Shown piece after piece: positions 39,201 through 48,923 of a stretch of 64,000 bases of DNA. The notes beneath the pieces were generated by a model. The model did not search any database. It saw only the letters and a list, made by a program, of their open reading frames with translations, and was not told the origin of the DNA. Location: contig QAOA01004577.1 of the NCBI GenBank assembly GCA_003255065.1, positions 1 to 64,000 on the forward strand. The letters are read 5' to 3'. The position numbers were made by a program, and so were the translations under genes. Source of the DNA: Cercis canadensis (Eukaryota; Streptophyta; Magnoliopsida; Fabales; Fabaceae). Position 1 is the first letter of the stretch. The number at the start of each line of letters is the position of its first letter.

Positions 39201-40579
39201 CAAATGTTTCAAAAGTTGAGTGTGAAAATAGTCGGGGATAAAATAAGTTCCTTCCTGCATTCAAAAGAACTAGGACAGGGATCAAATCCTTGTCTAGACG
39301 AATTTTACTAGTATTTGCTCTTGCAAATTGTCAAAAAGCTATTTCTATTTATTAGACATATAGTAAGACAGGAGTTGAGTCTGAAGATGTTGATACAGCT
39401 TATTTGGTTCATGACTCATTGAAAAGCAAGAAACTATCTCTTAGAAGTATGAACACATACAACAGTTTCTATCCCACATAGAAAACTAATCAGAGTTTCA
39501 ACGACCTCATAAAAGTGCGAATTATAAAAATTAAATATAACACAACATGAGAGAAGGTAGAGAACCTTAGCTGCCACAAGACCGCTAATCTGAGCCATGT
39601 CACACATCAAAACCGCCCCACATTTATCTGCAATTTGCCTGAACCTCGCATAATCCCATTCTCTGGGATACGCACTCCCACCGCTAATAAGTATCTTGGG
39701 GCGAAAATCAAGTGCCTTTTCTTCAAGCCTTTCATAGTCTATGTAACCTGTTTGTGGATTGACTTTATAAGAGAGAGTTTCGAAGAATATCGATGCCGCA
39801 GAAACTTTCTTTCCACTCTGAGTATAATATCCATGACTCAAATGGCCACCAGATGGCGAATCCAGACCCATAATTCGATCGCCAGGCAGCAAAAAACCGG
39901 TAAATACAGCAAAATTCGCAGAAGAACATGAATAAGGCTGAACATTCACGCCCCATTCGTTGGAATCAAGACCAAACGCGGTCAATGCACGCTTACAGCA
40001 AAGCAATTCAATTTGATCGATATGCTGATTACCTGTATAGTACTTTGCTCGAGGCATCCCCTCAGAGTATTTGTTGGTCAAATGGCTACCCAGAGCTTCC
40101 ATCACAGCCCTGCACACAAAATTCTCGGAAGCAATCAATTCGATTCCTTTAAACTGTCTCTGCTTTTCCTTCTTCATTATTTCATGAATCTCGGGGTCCG
40201 CCGCCTCCAGTGGCTGGTTTCCCCAAACCTGCACGGAGGCTCGCCTTGCCTCAGGGCCCGAATCCACCCCAAGCCGTTTCGAAGGATTCAAAGAGAAATA
40301 TGATTGCCCATCTATCTGCCTCTTCACGCACAAAGGGCGCCCCATGAAGCTAATTGTCTCATCTTCCACTTGCTCTCCTCCATTTTCGACCATAACCTTC
40401 TCGTCTTTCTCCTCCAGCAACTGCAACGGAACTGAGGGAATTGGACTGGAGGAACTGCGAAAGCTCGATTTCACATGGAGGGAATACGAATTATCACTAA
40501 CAGGGCTTGCCAAAGGCGGTGATGGTATCTGGGTGGTTAACCCAAGAGATAGACCCGGTTGAGCACTCGATAAATCCAT
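36285..40579 (-). CDS. SHM7: Serine hydroxymethyltransferase, SHM6/SHM7 type
   Basis: Four minus-strand exons join in frame: 40579-39566, 38839-38437, 37091-37002, 36508-36285, giving 576 residues. The enzyme interconverts serine plus tetrahydrofolate with glycine plus 5,10-methylene-tetrahydrofolate using PLP. Visible motifs are [40 protein letters not shown] with the PLP lysine K356, [14 protein letters not shown], and [16 protein letters not shown] near the end. An extra N-terminal region of about 110 residues, rich in Ser and Pro and without an obvious organelle signal, is the mark of the plant SHM6/SHM7 group. From memory, SHM7 of Arabidopsis (MSA1) is nuclear and influences methyl-donor supply. 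An acceptor-like TTTTAG about 20 bases before the ATG suggests a 5' UTR intron. SHM6 versus SHM7 is not certain. Confidence 0.92.
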
Positions 40580-41146
40580 AGTCTTACGTTAAAGACCTCC
40601 TAAAACAGCAAGCAAATTATAGGTTTTTGATCGAAAATCAGGCTATGGGTAGGTGTAGAAACAACAGAAACAACGACAACGTCTGAGACAACTACAGTGG
40701 AAATAACGGAACGATGATCGGCGAGCGTTACCCGACGAAGCAGATGTTTCCATAAAAGATGAAGAAACGAAAAAAGAAAGTTTAGATTTGTGATTGTGAC
40801 TCTGAGCAGTGGGTTCTGTGAAATTGACGAGGCACAAGTGCAAAACAGCGCCTGGTAGATGAAGAATGAGAGGAATGAATGAACCTGGATGTGATTTTGA
40901 GGAAAAGAATAACCGGTAGCGTGAGAACTATGCTAGGGAAATTTCTCGTAGAAGAATAAAAATTGCACAAAAATTAAAAAGAAAAAAAGTTTAAAGTAAT
41001 ATGAATATGAAGAAACGGAAGCTATGCTAGGCTCCACCTCCACGTGGATGGAATCAGGTCTAGGTTCATTGGGATATACATCCCAAGCAGCATTTTTGTA
41101 CAGCTGTGCTTTTCTCGTTTGTAGCGGTCTGTCGTGGGTAAATTAA
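40580..41146 (-). promoter_or_regulatory. Probable 5' UTR and promoter of SHMT
   Basis: No coding frame is recognised. A donor-like GGGTAACG (about 40730 on the minus strand) and an acceptor-like TTTTAG (about 40605) could bound a short 5' UTR intron. The promoter presumably lies left of the first DNA element at 41147. Confidence 0.35.
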
Positions 41147-41355
41147 GGAGGTTTTTTAGATACTTTTAGTATTTATATAGTATGTCATATTACATAAAAA
41201 TAACTAATAAATGAATGACATGTGTATAAATTAATTATTTTTAAATTTATTTAAAAAATTAAATAAATAATATTTTATATATAATAAAATATAAAAATTA
41301 TGTATGATTGACACGTTAGTATAGTATGACATATTTACGTAGTATCATAGAATCC
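41147..41355. mobile_element. MITE copy 1 (about 209 bp)
   Basis: The sequence matches 42245-42454 along its whole length in the same orientation. Both copies have imperfect inverted ends (about 40 bp, with TAGTATGTCATA on one side and its complement on the other) and an AT-rich centre without coding capacity. That is the build of a small non-autonomous DNA transposon; the superfamily is not assigned. Confidence 0.75.
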
Positions 41356-41374
41356 CCGGTAAATTAATATAACA

Positions 41375-41985
41375 ATTACTTTTCGGCACTTTAATTTAAA
41401 TATTATATTTTTATAATTTTTTTTATATATTTATTATATTTTTAAATTTATTTATATTTAATATTATATTTTAAAAAAAAATTAAAAACTAAAAAAAAAT
41501 TTGAATGAGTAGCCCTCATCGGATACGCTATAGGCATGTCGACGTGTCTCTACCAAATACATTATAATTCACGTGACGTGTCCCAATTTACAATTACCTC
41601 TTCACTTTGAGGTAAAATGTGTAGAAGAGCTTGAAGGGGAACACAATCTGCTGCAGCTTAACTTGACCGTACACCCTCTCAAAGATTCCAGACCCACCAG
41701 TCACAGCCAAATACGTGTCATCGTAGAAGCTGTAGATCGCCTCGTAGCAATCTCTTTTCTTCTCTGATTTGTTCTCTATCAAATGCAAATACCCAGTTTG
41801 CGTTGCCGCACGTTTGAATTGGGACATGCCAGCAAGCTCATGGCGTGTCTGGTAGAGCTCATTGTTTCAAAATTATTATTTTTTTTAGTTTTTAATTTTT
41901 TAAAAAGTATAATATTAAGATAAATAAGTTTGAAAGTGTAATAAATATGTAAAAAAAATTATAAATATATAATATTTGGGTCAAA
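41375..41985. repeat. AT-rich inverted repeat enclosing an allene oxide cyclase fragment
   Basis: The arm at about 41375-41530 reappears in reverse complement at about 41850-41985 with roughly three quarters identity; similarity may extend inward to the ATGTCCCAATT-like words at 41576 and 41822. The roughly 300-bp interior holds the allene oxide cyclase piece. Transcribed, the unit would form a hairpin with this piece in the loop. Whether it is a gene-capturing DNA transposon or an independent inverted duplication is unclear. Confidence 0.65.
41594..41827 (-). pseudogene. Allene oxide cyclase (AOC) fragment
   Basis: The minus-strand frame contains [23 protein letters not shown] and [20 protein letters not shown] in order, which are hallmarks of plant AOC, the jasmonate-pathway enzyme of plastids. 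The segment of about 17 residues that normally lies between the first two blocks is missing, and the N-terminal and C-terminal parts of the enzyme are absent, so it cannot make a working barrel. It has no introns and ends at a stop soon after the match. It lies in the loop of an inverted repeat between two MITE copies, which suggests capture by a DNA element. Confidence 0.85.
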
Positions 41986-42029
41986 ACGCTATATTCCTCT
42001 AATCCTACTTCAACTTGTAACTTGTGAGA

Positions 42030-42230
42030 AGGGGTGTAAGCAAAACTAACTAAATCGACTAAACCGATTAAATTGACCGAATTGAACTAAATAAGAAGTA
42101 AATCAAACCAAACTGAGAGGACCGGTCAAGTTCTCAATTTTTATATCTAAAAACCGAATTGGTCGATTCATTTTTTGGTTTTAGTAATAGAAAATTGACC
42201 AAAAATCAAACTGAACCAAAAACATAAATA
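42030..42230. repeat. Degenerate CCGA/TTGACC-rich tract
   Basis: A stretch of repeated ACCGAATT, TCGACT and TTGACC words between the AOC unit and MITE copy 2. A similar tract occurs at about 44815-44945. Such sequences are common as remnants of plant DNA elements; no ends or target duplications are visible. Confidence 0.35.
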
Positions 42231-42244
42231 TATATTTTTTTTAT

Positions 42245-42454
42245 GGAGATTTTTTAGATACTTTTTATATTTATGTAGTATGTCATACTACATGAGATTA
42301 GCCAATATGAGAATGACACGTGTACAAATTAACTATTTTTAAATTTATTTGAGAAAATAAAATAAATTATATTTATATTCAATAAAATATAAAAATTACG
42401 TATGTTTGTCACATCAGTGTAGTATGACATACTCATGTAGTATCATAGAATTCC
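42245..42454. mobile_element. MITE copy 2 (about 210 bp)
   Basis: Full-length second copy of the element at 41147-41355, in the same orientation and about 1.1 kb away. The imperfect inverted ends are clearer here (ATGTAGTATGTCATACTACAT on the left and TAGTATGACATACTCATGTAG on the right). Confidence 0.75.
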
Positions 42455-42558
42455 TTTTTTTATATAATTTTATAAATGTAATATTACAATAAACTACGTC
42501 GTTTTGACGAAAGTTTACTAAAATTCCCCTTTCTTCATATTCTGAATTCTGAAACCCC

Positions 42559-44062
42559 TAAGATTGTGTTTGGATAGGGTATTTGACAAATTCTTGTGTA
42601 TTTCAAATACATGTAATTGAAATACAACATTTTAAATACATGTATTTATAAAATACTTTGTTTGGATACACTCTATTATAAAAAAAAAAAGTAATTTAAT
42701 AATAATAAGCATACAATGCAAGATTCACGGCCAAACAACCCAGAAAGAGTGCCCTCTGGTTTTGTCCATCACACCCCTTTTGATTTCAACTCGTTTCTGT
42801 TTATTGGGCCAGATTTTCCTTTTGTGGTTCTCTGTTCCAATGGCATCAATTCTTCTCTTTTTCTTTTGGGTGCATAGAGGGTTCAAGAGGGTTTAATGAT
42901 TTTTTTCACTTTAATTTTTCATGTCTTCTATGTTTCCATACTAATTAATTGTCAACAAGTAAACACAGTATAAGCTGAAAACGGGGAAGAATACACATCA
43001 GTTTCAACCGTTGTTATTATCATATTGATTATTATGAACATGTAATGAACCATATTAATTCATAGTTCACCTGCAAAATACAAAAAACAAAGCTTGAATC
43101 TTTTGATTCCACTGAAGAAAAAGCTAAATTCCATTACTCTAAAACAAAAATCTTCTATGTTGACTTATTGACATATGCCTACAATAACTGAAAGACTAAA
43201 AACCTACGAAATCTTGATAACATCACACTTGAACATGTGCTATAAGACCCCCTCCTTAGTATCTTCCTTTCCCTCAGCAAGTTCTGATTTTGGGATATTC
43301 TGATGCGCCAAATCATAAGTTGCATGAACACCAACTAGGACATAGTACACAAGCATTCCAAGTGTGCAAATTAAGAACCTCCATAATGCCTCAGAAATCA
43401 GGGTTGTTCTTAATCATACTTGCGAAATACGAAGACCAAGAGTGACCCAGCCCAATAGCACCCACAATAGCCTCTAAGAGGATATTCCCAATAGCTATAA
43501 ACGCCACAAAGTCACCCAATTCAATACGGAGAAAAGAAAACGAACCTCCGGCAACCAGAACCTCGACGGCGAATTCTATGTAGTAGAACAACGAGAGCAG
43601 CGCAGGATAGCACAATTGCAGGTTTGGCACGATCACGGGCTTCTTGGCCAGTGATCATGAAAATACCAGGAGCCAACGACAGAGTCGAAGCTAAGCCACA
43701 TCAATCCCACTTGGTGAGGTATTTGCGCATGTCGTTTACACTCTCCTTTCGGAGCTCGACAAGCTTATACTCGTCGGTGGAGCAATTGAGAAGGCATTCC
43801 CATAGGAGTTTCGAAGGCTTGAGGGAGGGGGAGGGGTATCGGGGGCTCTAGGAGAGGAAAAAAAAAGAATTTGAAATACGCTCTATATTTGGTGAATTTG
43901 AAATACATTGTATTAAGATATTGAAAGTCATTATAAAAATACACTTGAATTTTAAAAATACATTAAAAAATTACACAAACAGAGTAATTTAAAATTAGTA
44001 TTTCAAATATACTCTACAAATACATTACATTCTATAAATACCCCATCCAAACACACCCTAAT
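42559..44062. mobile_element. TIR DNA element carrying a host gene fragment (Pack-type)
   Basis: The left end (TTGTGTTTGGATAGGGTATTT, from about 42564) and the right end (AAATACCCCATCCAAACACA, to about 44056) are inverted repeats. AT-rich subterminal arms with repeated TTTCAAATACA words extend about 100-190 bp inward. No transposase is seen. The middle holds a rearranged cationic amino acid transporter copy. Ends of the GTGTTTGGATRGGG kind are frequent in plant hAT-like or other MITE families, but no clean target duplication was found, so the superfamily is open. Confidence 0.65.
43240..43855 (-). pseudogene. Cationic amino acid transporter (CAT) gene fragment
   Basis: Three parts of a CAT-family permease can be read on the minus strand. 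About 43805-43625 matches the N-terminal region (STDEYKLVELRKESVNDMRKY, then IFMITGQEARDRA). About 43600-43391 matches the second and third membrane segments (YIEFAVEVLVAGGSFSFLRI, then HSWSSYFAS). About 43390-43240 matches the C-terminus (LWRFLICTLGMLVYYVLVGV, ending at a stop). The central two thirds of the about 580-residue transporter are missing, the parts lie in different frames, and a stop interrupts the first. The copy cannot encode a transporter. It sits inside a TIR element. Confidence 0.82.
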
Positions 44063-45171
44063 TCTCTAAGTCTCTATCGCATTTCACTATCCATCTCGCA
44101 TCCTTCGTCAAAATCATCATCGAATCACTCTTATCTTAACCTTTCCCTCTCTGTGGAAGCTTGAACTGAATCATCTCTGTCATATTTGGCAGCGTATTAA
44201 TCGGCTTCCAATTATTTTTCCTCAATGCTGCAAAGAAATCCGGCACCGATTGAGCAAGAACAGAGGTCGAACTGTTTTGCGCAATCTCATAACAAATCTG
44301 AACCCTTTGCCTCTCTCTTTCTGCTATTCTTAATACCTTTCAAAAATGACCGGTGAATCTGTTTGTTCCTTCAGGAAGTAGAGATTCAAAAAGTCACCAT
44401 TCATCTCACTGTCTCGCTTTCTCGTTGCCATGGATTTGTTTCGTTTGGGATGTTGCTGGTTTCTTGTTTTTTCTTTTTAATTTTTGGTTTGATTTAATTT
44501 GTAGTCATTTGACTTCTTTTGGTTATGGCTTTTTTTTTTTTAATGGTTTATAGTTTTTTCTTTTTTCCTTTTTCGTTTGATTTAATTTGTTGTTATTAGT
44601 CGGTTCTGGCTTTCTGAATGGGTAAAGTTGATTCGAGGTGTTTTCAACTTATATTGCTTTGCTTTATCTTCCTGTACTTTGTTAGACTTGAATCTTAGAT
44701 TGAAAATGCTTTATTTTTTTTATGGGTTCTTCTCATTTGTTTCGAAAATGCTTTGCTTGCTGCTTTATTGAAAGTTGAAACAATGAGAGGTTTGTGTAGT
44801 TGGAATTTTTGTCCTGGGTCAAAGTCAAAATCGACCGAACCAAACTTGGTTTTGACGGTTCGGTTTGATTTGATTTTGCTCTAAAAAATTATAGAAACTG
44901 AATTGAAATGGCTTGGTCAGCGGTAGTCAGTTTAGGGTGTAAACCGAAACGAATATACCCTCCTTGTAAGTAATAAGTCTTAACGAACTAGTTGATGGTA
45001 GCTAGTGGTCCACGAGAACGACGTCGGTTGTTAGTTAAAAACTTGATATTGGGCAAGGATGAGTTGGGCTGAAAGGGAGAGCAACAAGATTGGATCGAAG
45101 CCCAGAATTTTGGGCTGGACATGAAGCTCTTCCCCTAATTAATATAGTCCAACGTGCTTGCTCAGGTTAAC
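44063..45171. other. Intergenic and promoter of the small membrane protein gene
   Basis: T-rich sequence without a recognised gene. A second TTCGGTTTGA-type degenerate tract lies at 44815-44945. The last 150 bp presumably hold the promoter and 5' UTR of the gene at 45172. Confidence 0.5.
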
Positions 45172-45643
45172 ATGGACTTGTCGGAGGTGTCGTTGTCGTC
45201 TTCACCTTCATCTTCTGCGGTAGCATCTCCTTCTTTTTGGGGTTTTATCGTTATGCTGGTTCTGCGGCCAATCCTCGCCATCGGATTCGTTCTCTCCTTA
45301 ATTTCTCTGGGTAAGTTTTTGTCCTCTCTCTGTGCTTCTTTATCAAGGTGTTCCCCTTTCTTCTCAAGATTGAAGGAATTCCGATCACTCCCCATCTTCT
45401 GCTAAGTGGTTCAGTGAGAAATTGTGCACATGATTTCCATTTCTGTAAAGCTAATTATTGAATCATTCGATGGATTTGTATGTAGGTTGGTTGTTGGCGT
45501 GGAAGTTAGTCCTGGTTCATGTTCCTTTGGTGCAAGAGATATGTGGTCTGAAAAAGAAACCTGTCAGATCGAAACCGCCAATTGGTCGGCTGTCTAAATT
45601 CTACAGCAGCATCAACGCCCAAAATTCAGCTTTCCGATGGTAA
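45172..45643 (+). CDS. Small conserved plant membrane protein, function unknown
   Basis: Two exons (45172-45310 and 45486-45643) join in frame to 98 residues. The N-terminus is Ser-rich and is followed by a strong hydrophobic segment at about 23-46 (WGFIVMLVLRPILAIGFVLS, onward). The second exon gives a W/L-rich helix (GWLLAWKLVLVHVPLVQEI) and a basic tail with KPPIGRLSKFY. I recognise it only as a short protein conserved in plants and cannot name a role. Its position between an SHM7-type gene and a GrpE gene agrees with my memory of the At1g36370-At1g36390 order in Arabidopsis. Confidence 0.75.
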
Positions 45644-46050
45644 CTTCTATTGGGCTTTTTTTGTTTCTCTTTGTTAAGTTGATTTTACTTCCGCTATTGT
45701 TACTCAGAATTCGTCAATGATGCAATCAAATGTTGTTATTCGGTTTATCTTTAAGGAACACTGAACTAGCAGTTCAGGATTATATTAATGATACAACTTT
45801 ACATCAAAACTAGAAAGAACATTGTGTGATCAGACTGGTGTTGACATCTACTAGAAAGGTCTACAAATAATATGAAAGAATATCTGCTATAGTTGGACGT
45901 TAGCAACTTAGTATCTAAGCATTTATTTTGACATGCATGTTAAGAAGATGGGATTATGGAAATATAGAAATTGAAAACATCGTTCTACCAACTTTATGTG
46001 GATGCTTATGCTGAAGACCTGAATTGTATTTTAATTTAATTTTATGGTGT
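45644..46050. other. 3' UTR and intergenic
   Basis: Sequence after the stop codon of the small membrane protein gene, up to the target duplication of the LTR element. Nothing else is seen. Confidence 0.5.
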
Positions 46051-46055
46051 GATTG

Positions 46056-46390
46056 TGATGTAGTATTGGGGTCAATCAGCAAGGATTTGGGGACAGAATT
46101 AGGGATTTGAGGGGAGAGATTGAGATAGGAACAGAGAGTAGAGTTCTAATACGTAGAAACCTCTGATAACTGAAATTATAATCTGAAAAGCTGCTGCTTA
46201 CAGTAGGTCTTAGGCTATTTATACTAGGGTTTCTAAGTCTAGTTCTAACCTGGCCCAACAATACACAAGCCTAAATCTAATATAAGTCCAAAAATTAAAA
46301 AGGTCACATGCTAGACACATGACTACTTAAATAAGATTAAAACACACATATAAAATAGAAAAAGGCAGTAAATGTGATGCTCCTGCATCA
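46056..46390 (-). repeat. 3' LTR of the gag-only element
   Basis: Direct match to 48585-48918, ending TG...CA in element orientation and adjoining the purine tract on its inner side. Confidence 0.88.
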
Positions 46391-46728
46391 TTCTCCCCCT
46401 CTTGAAAGTGGGCTGGTGTCTGGAGCAAAAACATGACAAACTTCTGCATAAGTCTTTAGGTCAATCCGTTTCAGTTCCTCCTCTGTAATCCAAGTACTTT
46501 CAGTAGCTGGTTTACCTAACTATTTCACCAAAAATCGCCGATATTGATTTCCCCTCCTAGACTTCACCTCCTTCACATCAAGTACATCTTCAATAACTTC
46601 TTGTTGCACTGTGGGCAAACTGTTAACTTGCTCAGCAATTGGAGTCATTCCCTCTTCTCTGCTGACTTTTTCAAATCTGGTGGCAGAAACAATGGCAGCA
46701 ATTTTGTCACCCTTAGATGAGTGATGAG

Positions 46729-47011
46729 CCCTTGCAGTATCTTCTTTAATAGGGTCCAATGTATATTTCTTGCTGCCCCTATAAAAAGAATAGGTATTGG
46801 GTTTGGCATGGTGTTCAACATCATTATCAAATAGCCAAGGTCTGCCCAAAAGANNNNNNNNNNNNNNNNNNNNNNNNNNNNNNNNNCCCTTGCAGTATCT
46901 TCTTTAATAGGGTGCAATGTATATTTCTTGCTGCCCCTATAAAAAGAATAGGTATTGGGTTTGGCACGGTGTTCAACATCATTATCAAAGAGCCAAGGTC
47001 TGCCCAAAAGA
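46729..47011. repeat. 125-bp tandem duplication around a 33-N gap
   Basis: Positions 46729-46853 and 46887-47011 are near-identical direct copies separated only by Ns (46854-46886). This matches the other assembly joins in the window and is probably an unmerged overlap, not a true repeat of the element. Confidence 0.8.
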
Positions 47012-48584
47012 AGATGACCAACATCCATAGGCACAACATCACACAAAGTTTTATCTTCTAACTTATTACCCATAGTAAAATTGACTAGGCACGTAGATGT
47101 GACAGGAACTTCATTACCCTTTTTAAGCCATCTAATCTTATAAGGATGAGGATGCTTTTCAGTAATCAGCCTTAATTTCTCCACTGCATCTTTTGAAATA
47201 ACGTTCTCCATACTACCTCCATCAATAATTAAATTGCATACCTTTCCTTTGCAAAGTACATGTGTTCTGAATATGCTATGCCGCCTCCAATCTTCTGTGT
47301 CATCTTTGGTGGTGGCTGTCATTACTCTACGGATAACCAATGACTCCCCTTGCACTGGATACACATCAACTTCTTCATCCTCATCAGGAAAATCATCATA
47401 AACAGGTTCAGGTATTTCTTCCCCTTTTTCTCCTTCTACAAAATTAATTCTGCGTTGTGGGCAAGCATATGAAGCATGCCCCTTTTCACCACAAGAGAAA
47501 CATTGAAATTGGGAGCCACTACCTAGTTTTAAAGCACCTGTTTCAGTATTGTTCCTCGGCCCATATTTCACCACGCTCTTCCCTTTGCCAATTTGAGCAA
47601 TATTTTCTCCATTGCCTTTGCTTGCTGCACCGTTCACTCGACCACTACATGGGGCTGTTTGATCATTTCTAAACCCCTGCATGGTGTTACTAAAATTTTG
47701 TGAAGTATTCCCCATTCTGCCATACCCAAATTTCCTCACTCCAAGACGCAAAGCACGTTTCTCAGCCATTAATGCAAATTGTCGAGCATCTTCTAGGTTG
47801 AATGGGCGAACCACTCCCATTTCATTCCTAACAGTACGGCACAAACCAGCAAGATAACGAGAGGTCATCTGTTCTGTTGTCTCATTCAAACCAACCCTAA
47901 TGGACAGATTGTTGAACTCCGAAGTGTACTCCTCCACTGACATATCACCCTGCTTCAATGAATGAAACCGCTCATACAGATCCATTAGGTAGTCTTCTGG
48001 TAAAAACTGTTTTCGCATCTTTGCCTTCATGTGTTCCCAAGTGCTGATTTTCTCCTTCCCTTGTCGTGCACGCTGCTCTTCAACTCTCTTCCACCATTGA
48101 AGTGCAGTGGCTTTTAATTTTAATTTCACAAACAATACTTTTCTCTCTTCCTGCATGGGTTTCCATTCAAAATAATTCTCCAAACTAGCCTCCCAATCTA
48201 GATAATCCTCAGCATGCATTTTTCCCATAAAATCAGCAACTTCAATTCGAATTCCACCTCCGTTCAAATCAAGTGCAAGAACCAACCTCTCCTCCAATTC
48301 ACCTCTTGCTGCTTGGTTAGCAGTTCCAGTTTCATGGAATGGGTTCTTCTCTCATTGATTCGATTCTTCATCCCCCGAACTACCTTCCGGTATGTCCTGG
48401 TTTTCGCGGTCACCTTCCGGAATCTCCATACGGGCTTCTGCACGTCCCTGTCGCTGCAAAGCCTGCACGGCTCACGACAAATCTTCAATCATCCTTCACA
48501 TCTCAGCCAATTCTGTTTGCTGCTCTTGGTTTCCTCTACCTCTACCACCTCTACCACGACCAGCCATGAGCTCCGATACCAATT

Positions 48585-48918
48585 AGATGTAGTATTGGGG
48601 TCAATCAGCAAGGATTTGGGGACAGAATTAGAGATTTGAGGGGAGAGATTGAGATAGGAACAGAGAGTAGGGTTCTAATACGTAGAAACCTCTGATAACT
48701 GAAATTATAATCTGAAAAGCTGCTGCTTACAGTAGGTCTTAGGCTATTTATACTAGGGTTTCTAAGTCTAGTTCTAACCTAGCCCAACAGTACACAAGCC
48801 CAAATCTAATATAAGTCCAAAAATTAAAAAGGTCACATGCTAGACACATGACTACTTAAATAAGATTAAAACACACATATAAAATAGAAAAGGCAGTAAA
48901 TGTGATGCTCTTGCATTA
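48585..48918 (-). repeat. 5' LTR of the gag-only element
   Basis: Direct match to 46056-46390, with the tRNA-Met-type primer-binding site on its inner (left) side. Confidence 0.88.
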
Positions 48919-48923
48919 GATTG

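Larger units (their letters stand above)
46056..48918 (-). mobile_element. Short LTR retroelement with gag and protease only (TR-GAG-like), fossil
   Basis: Two direct LTRs of about 335 bp flank an internal region read on the minus strand, and a 5-bp target duplication (GATTG at 46051-46055 and 48919-48923) brackets the whole. A primer-binding site like TGGTATCGGAGC (about 48570, initiator tRNA-Met type) follows the 5' LTR and a purine tract (about 46395-46410) precedes the 3' LTR. A long frame (about 48297-46520) shows a gag domain, a zinc knuckle (CFSCGEKGHASYAC) and a retropepsin-like IIDGGS. No reverse transcriptase, RNase H or integrase is present, so it depended on a partner element. The LTRs differ by about 3%, suggesting an age near one million years under usual plant rates. 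Its ends look complete, and a 33-N gap lies inside. Confidence 0.88.

Noticed and set aside
41594-41827. A functional allene oxide cyclase gene
   Set aside because: Only part of the enzyme is present and an internal segment is missing, so it cannot form the barrel.
48214-48639. Plus-strand frame of 141 codons
   Set aside because: Antisense shadow of the gag region of the LTR element.
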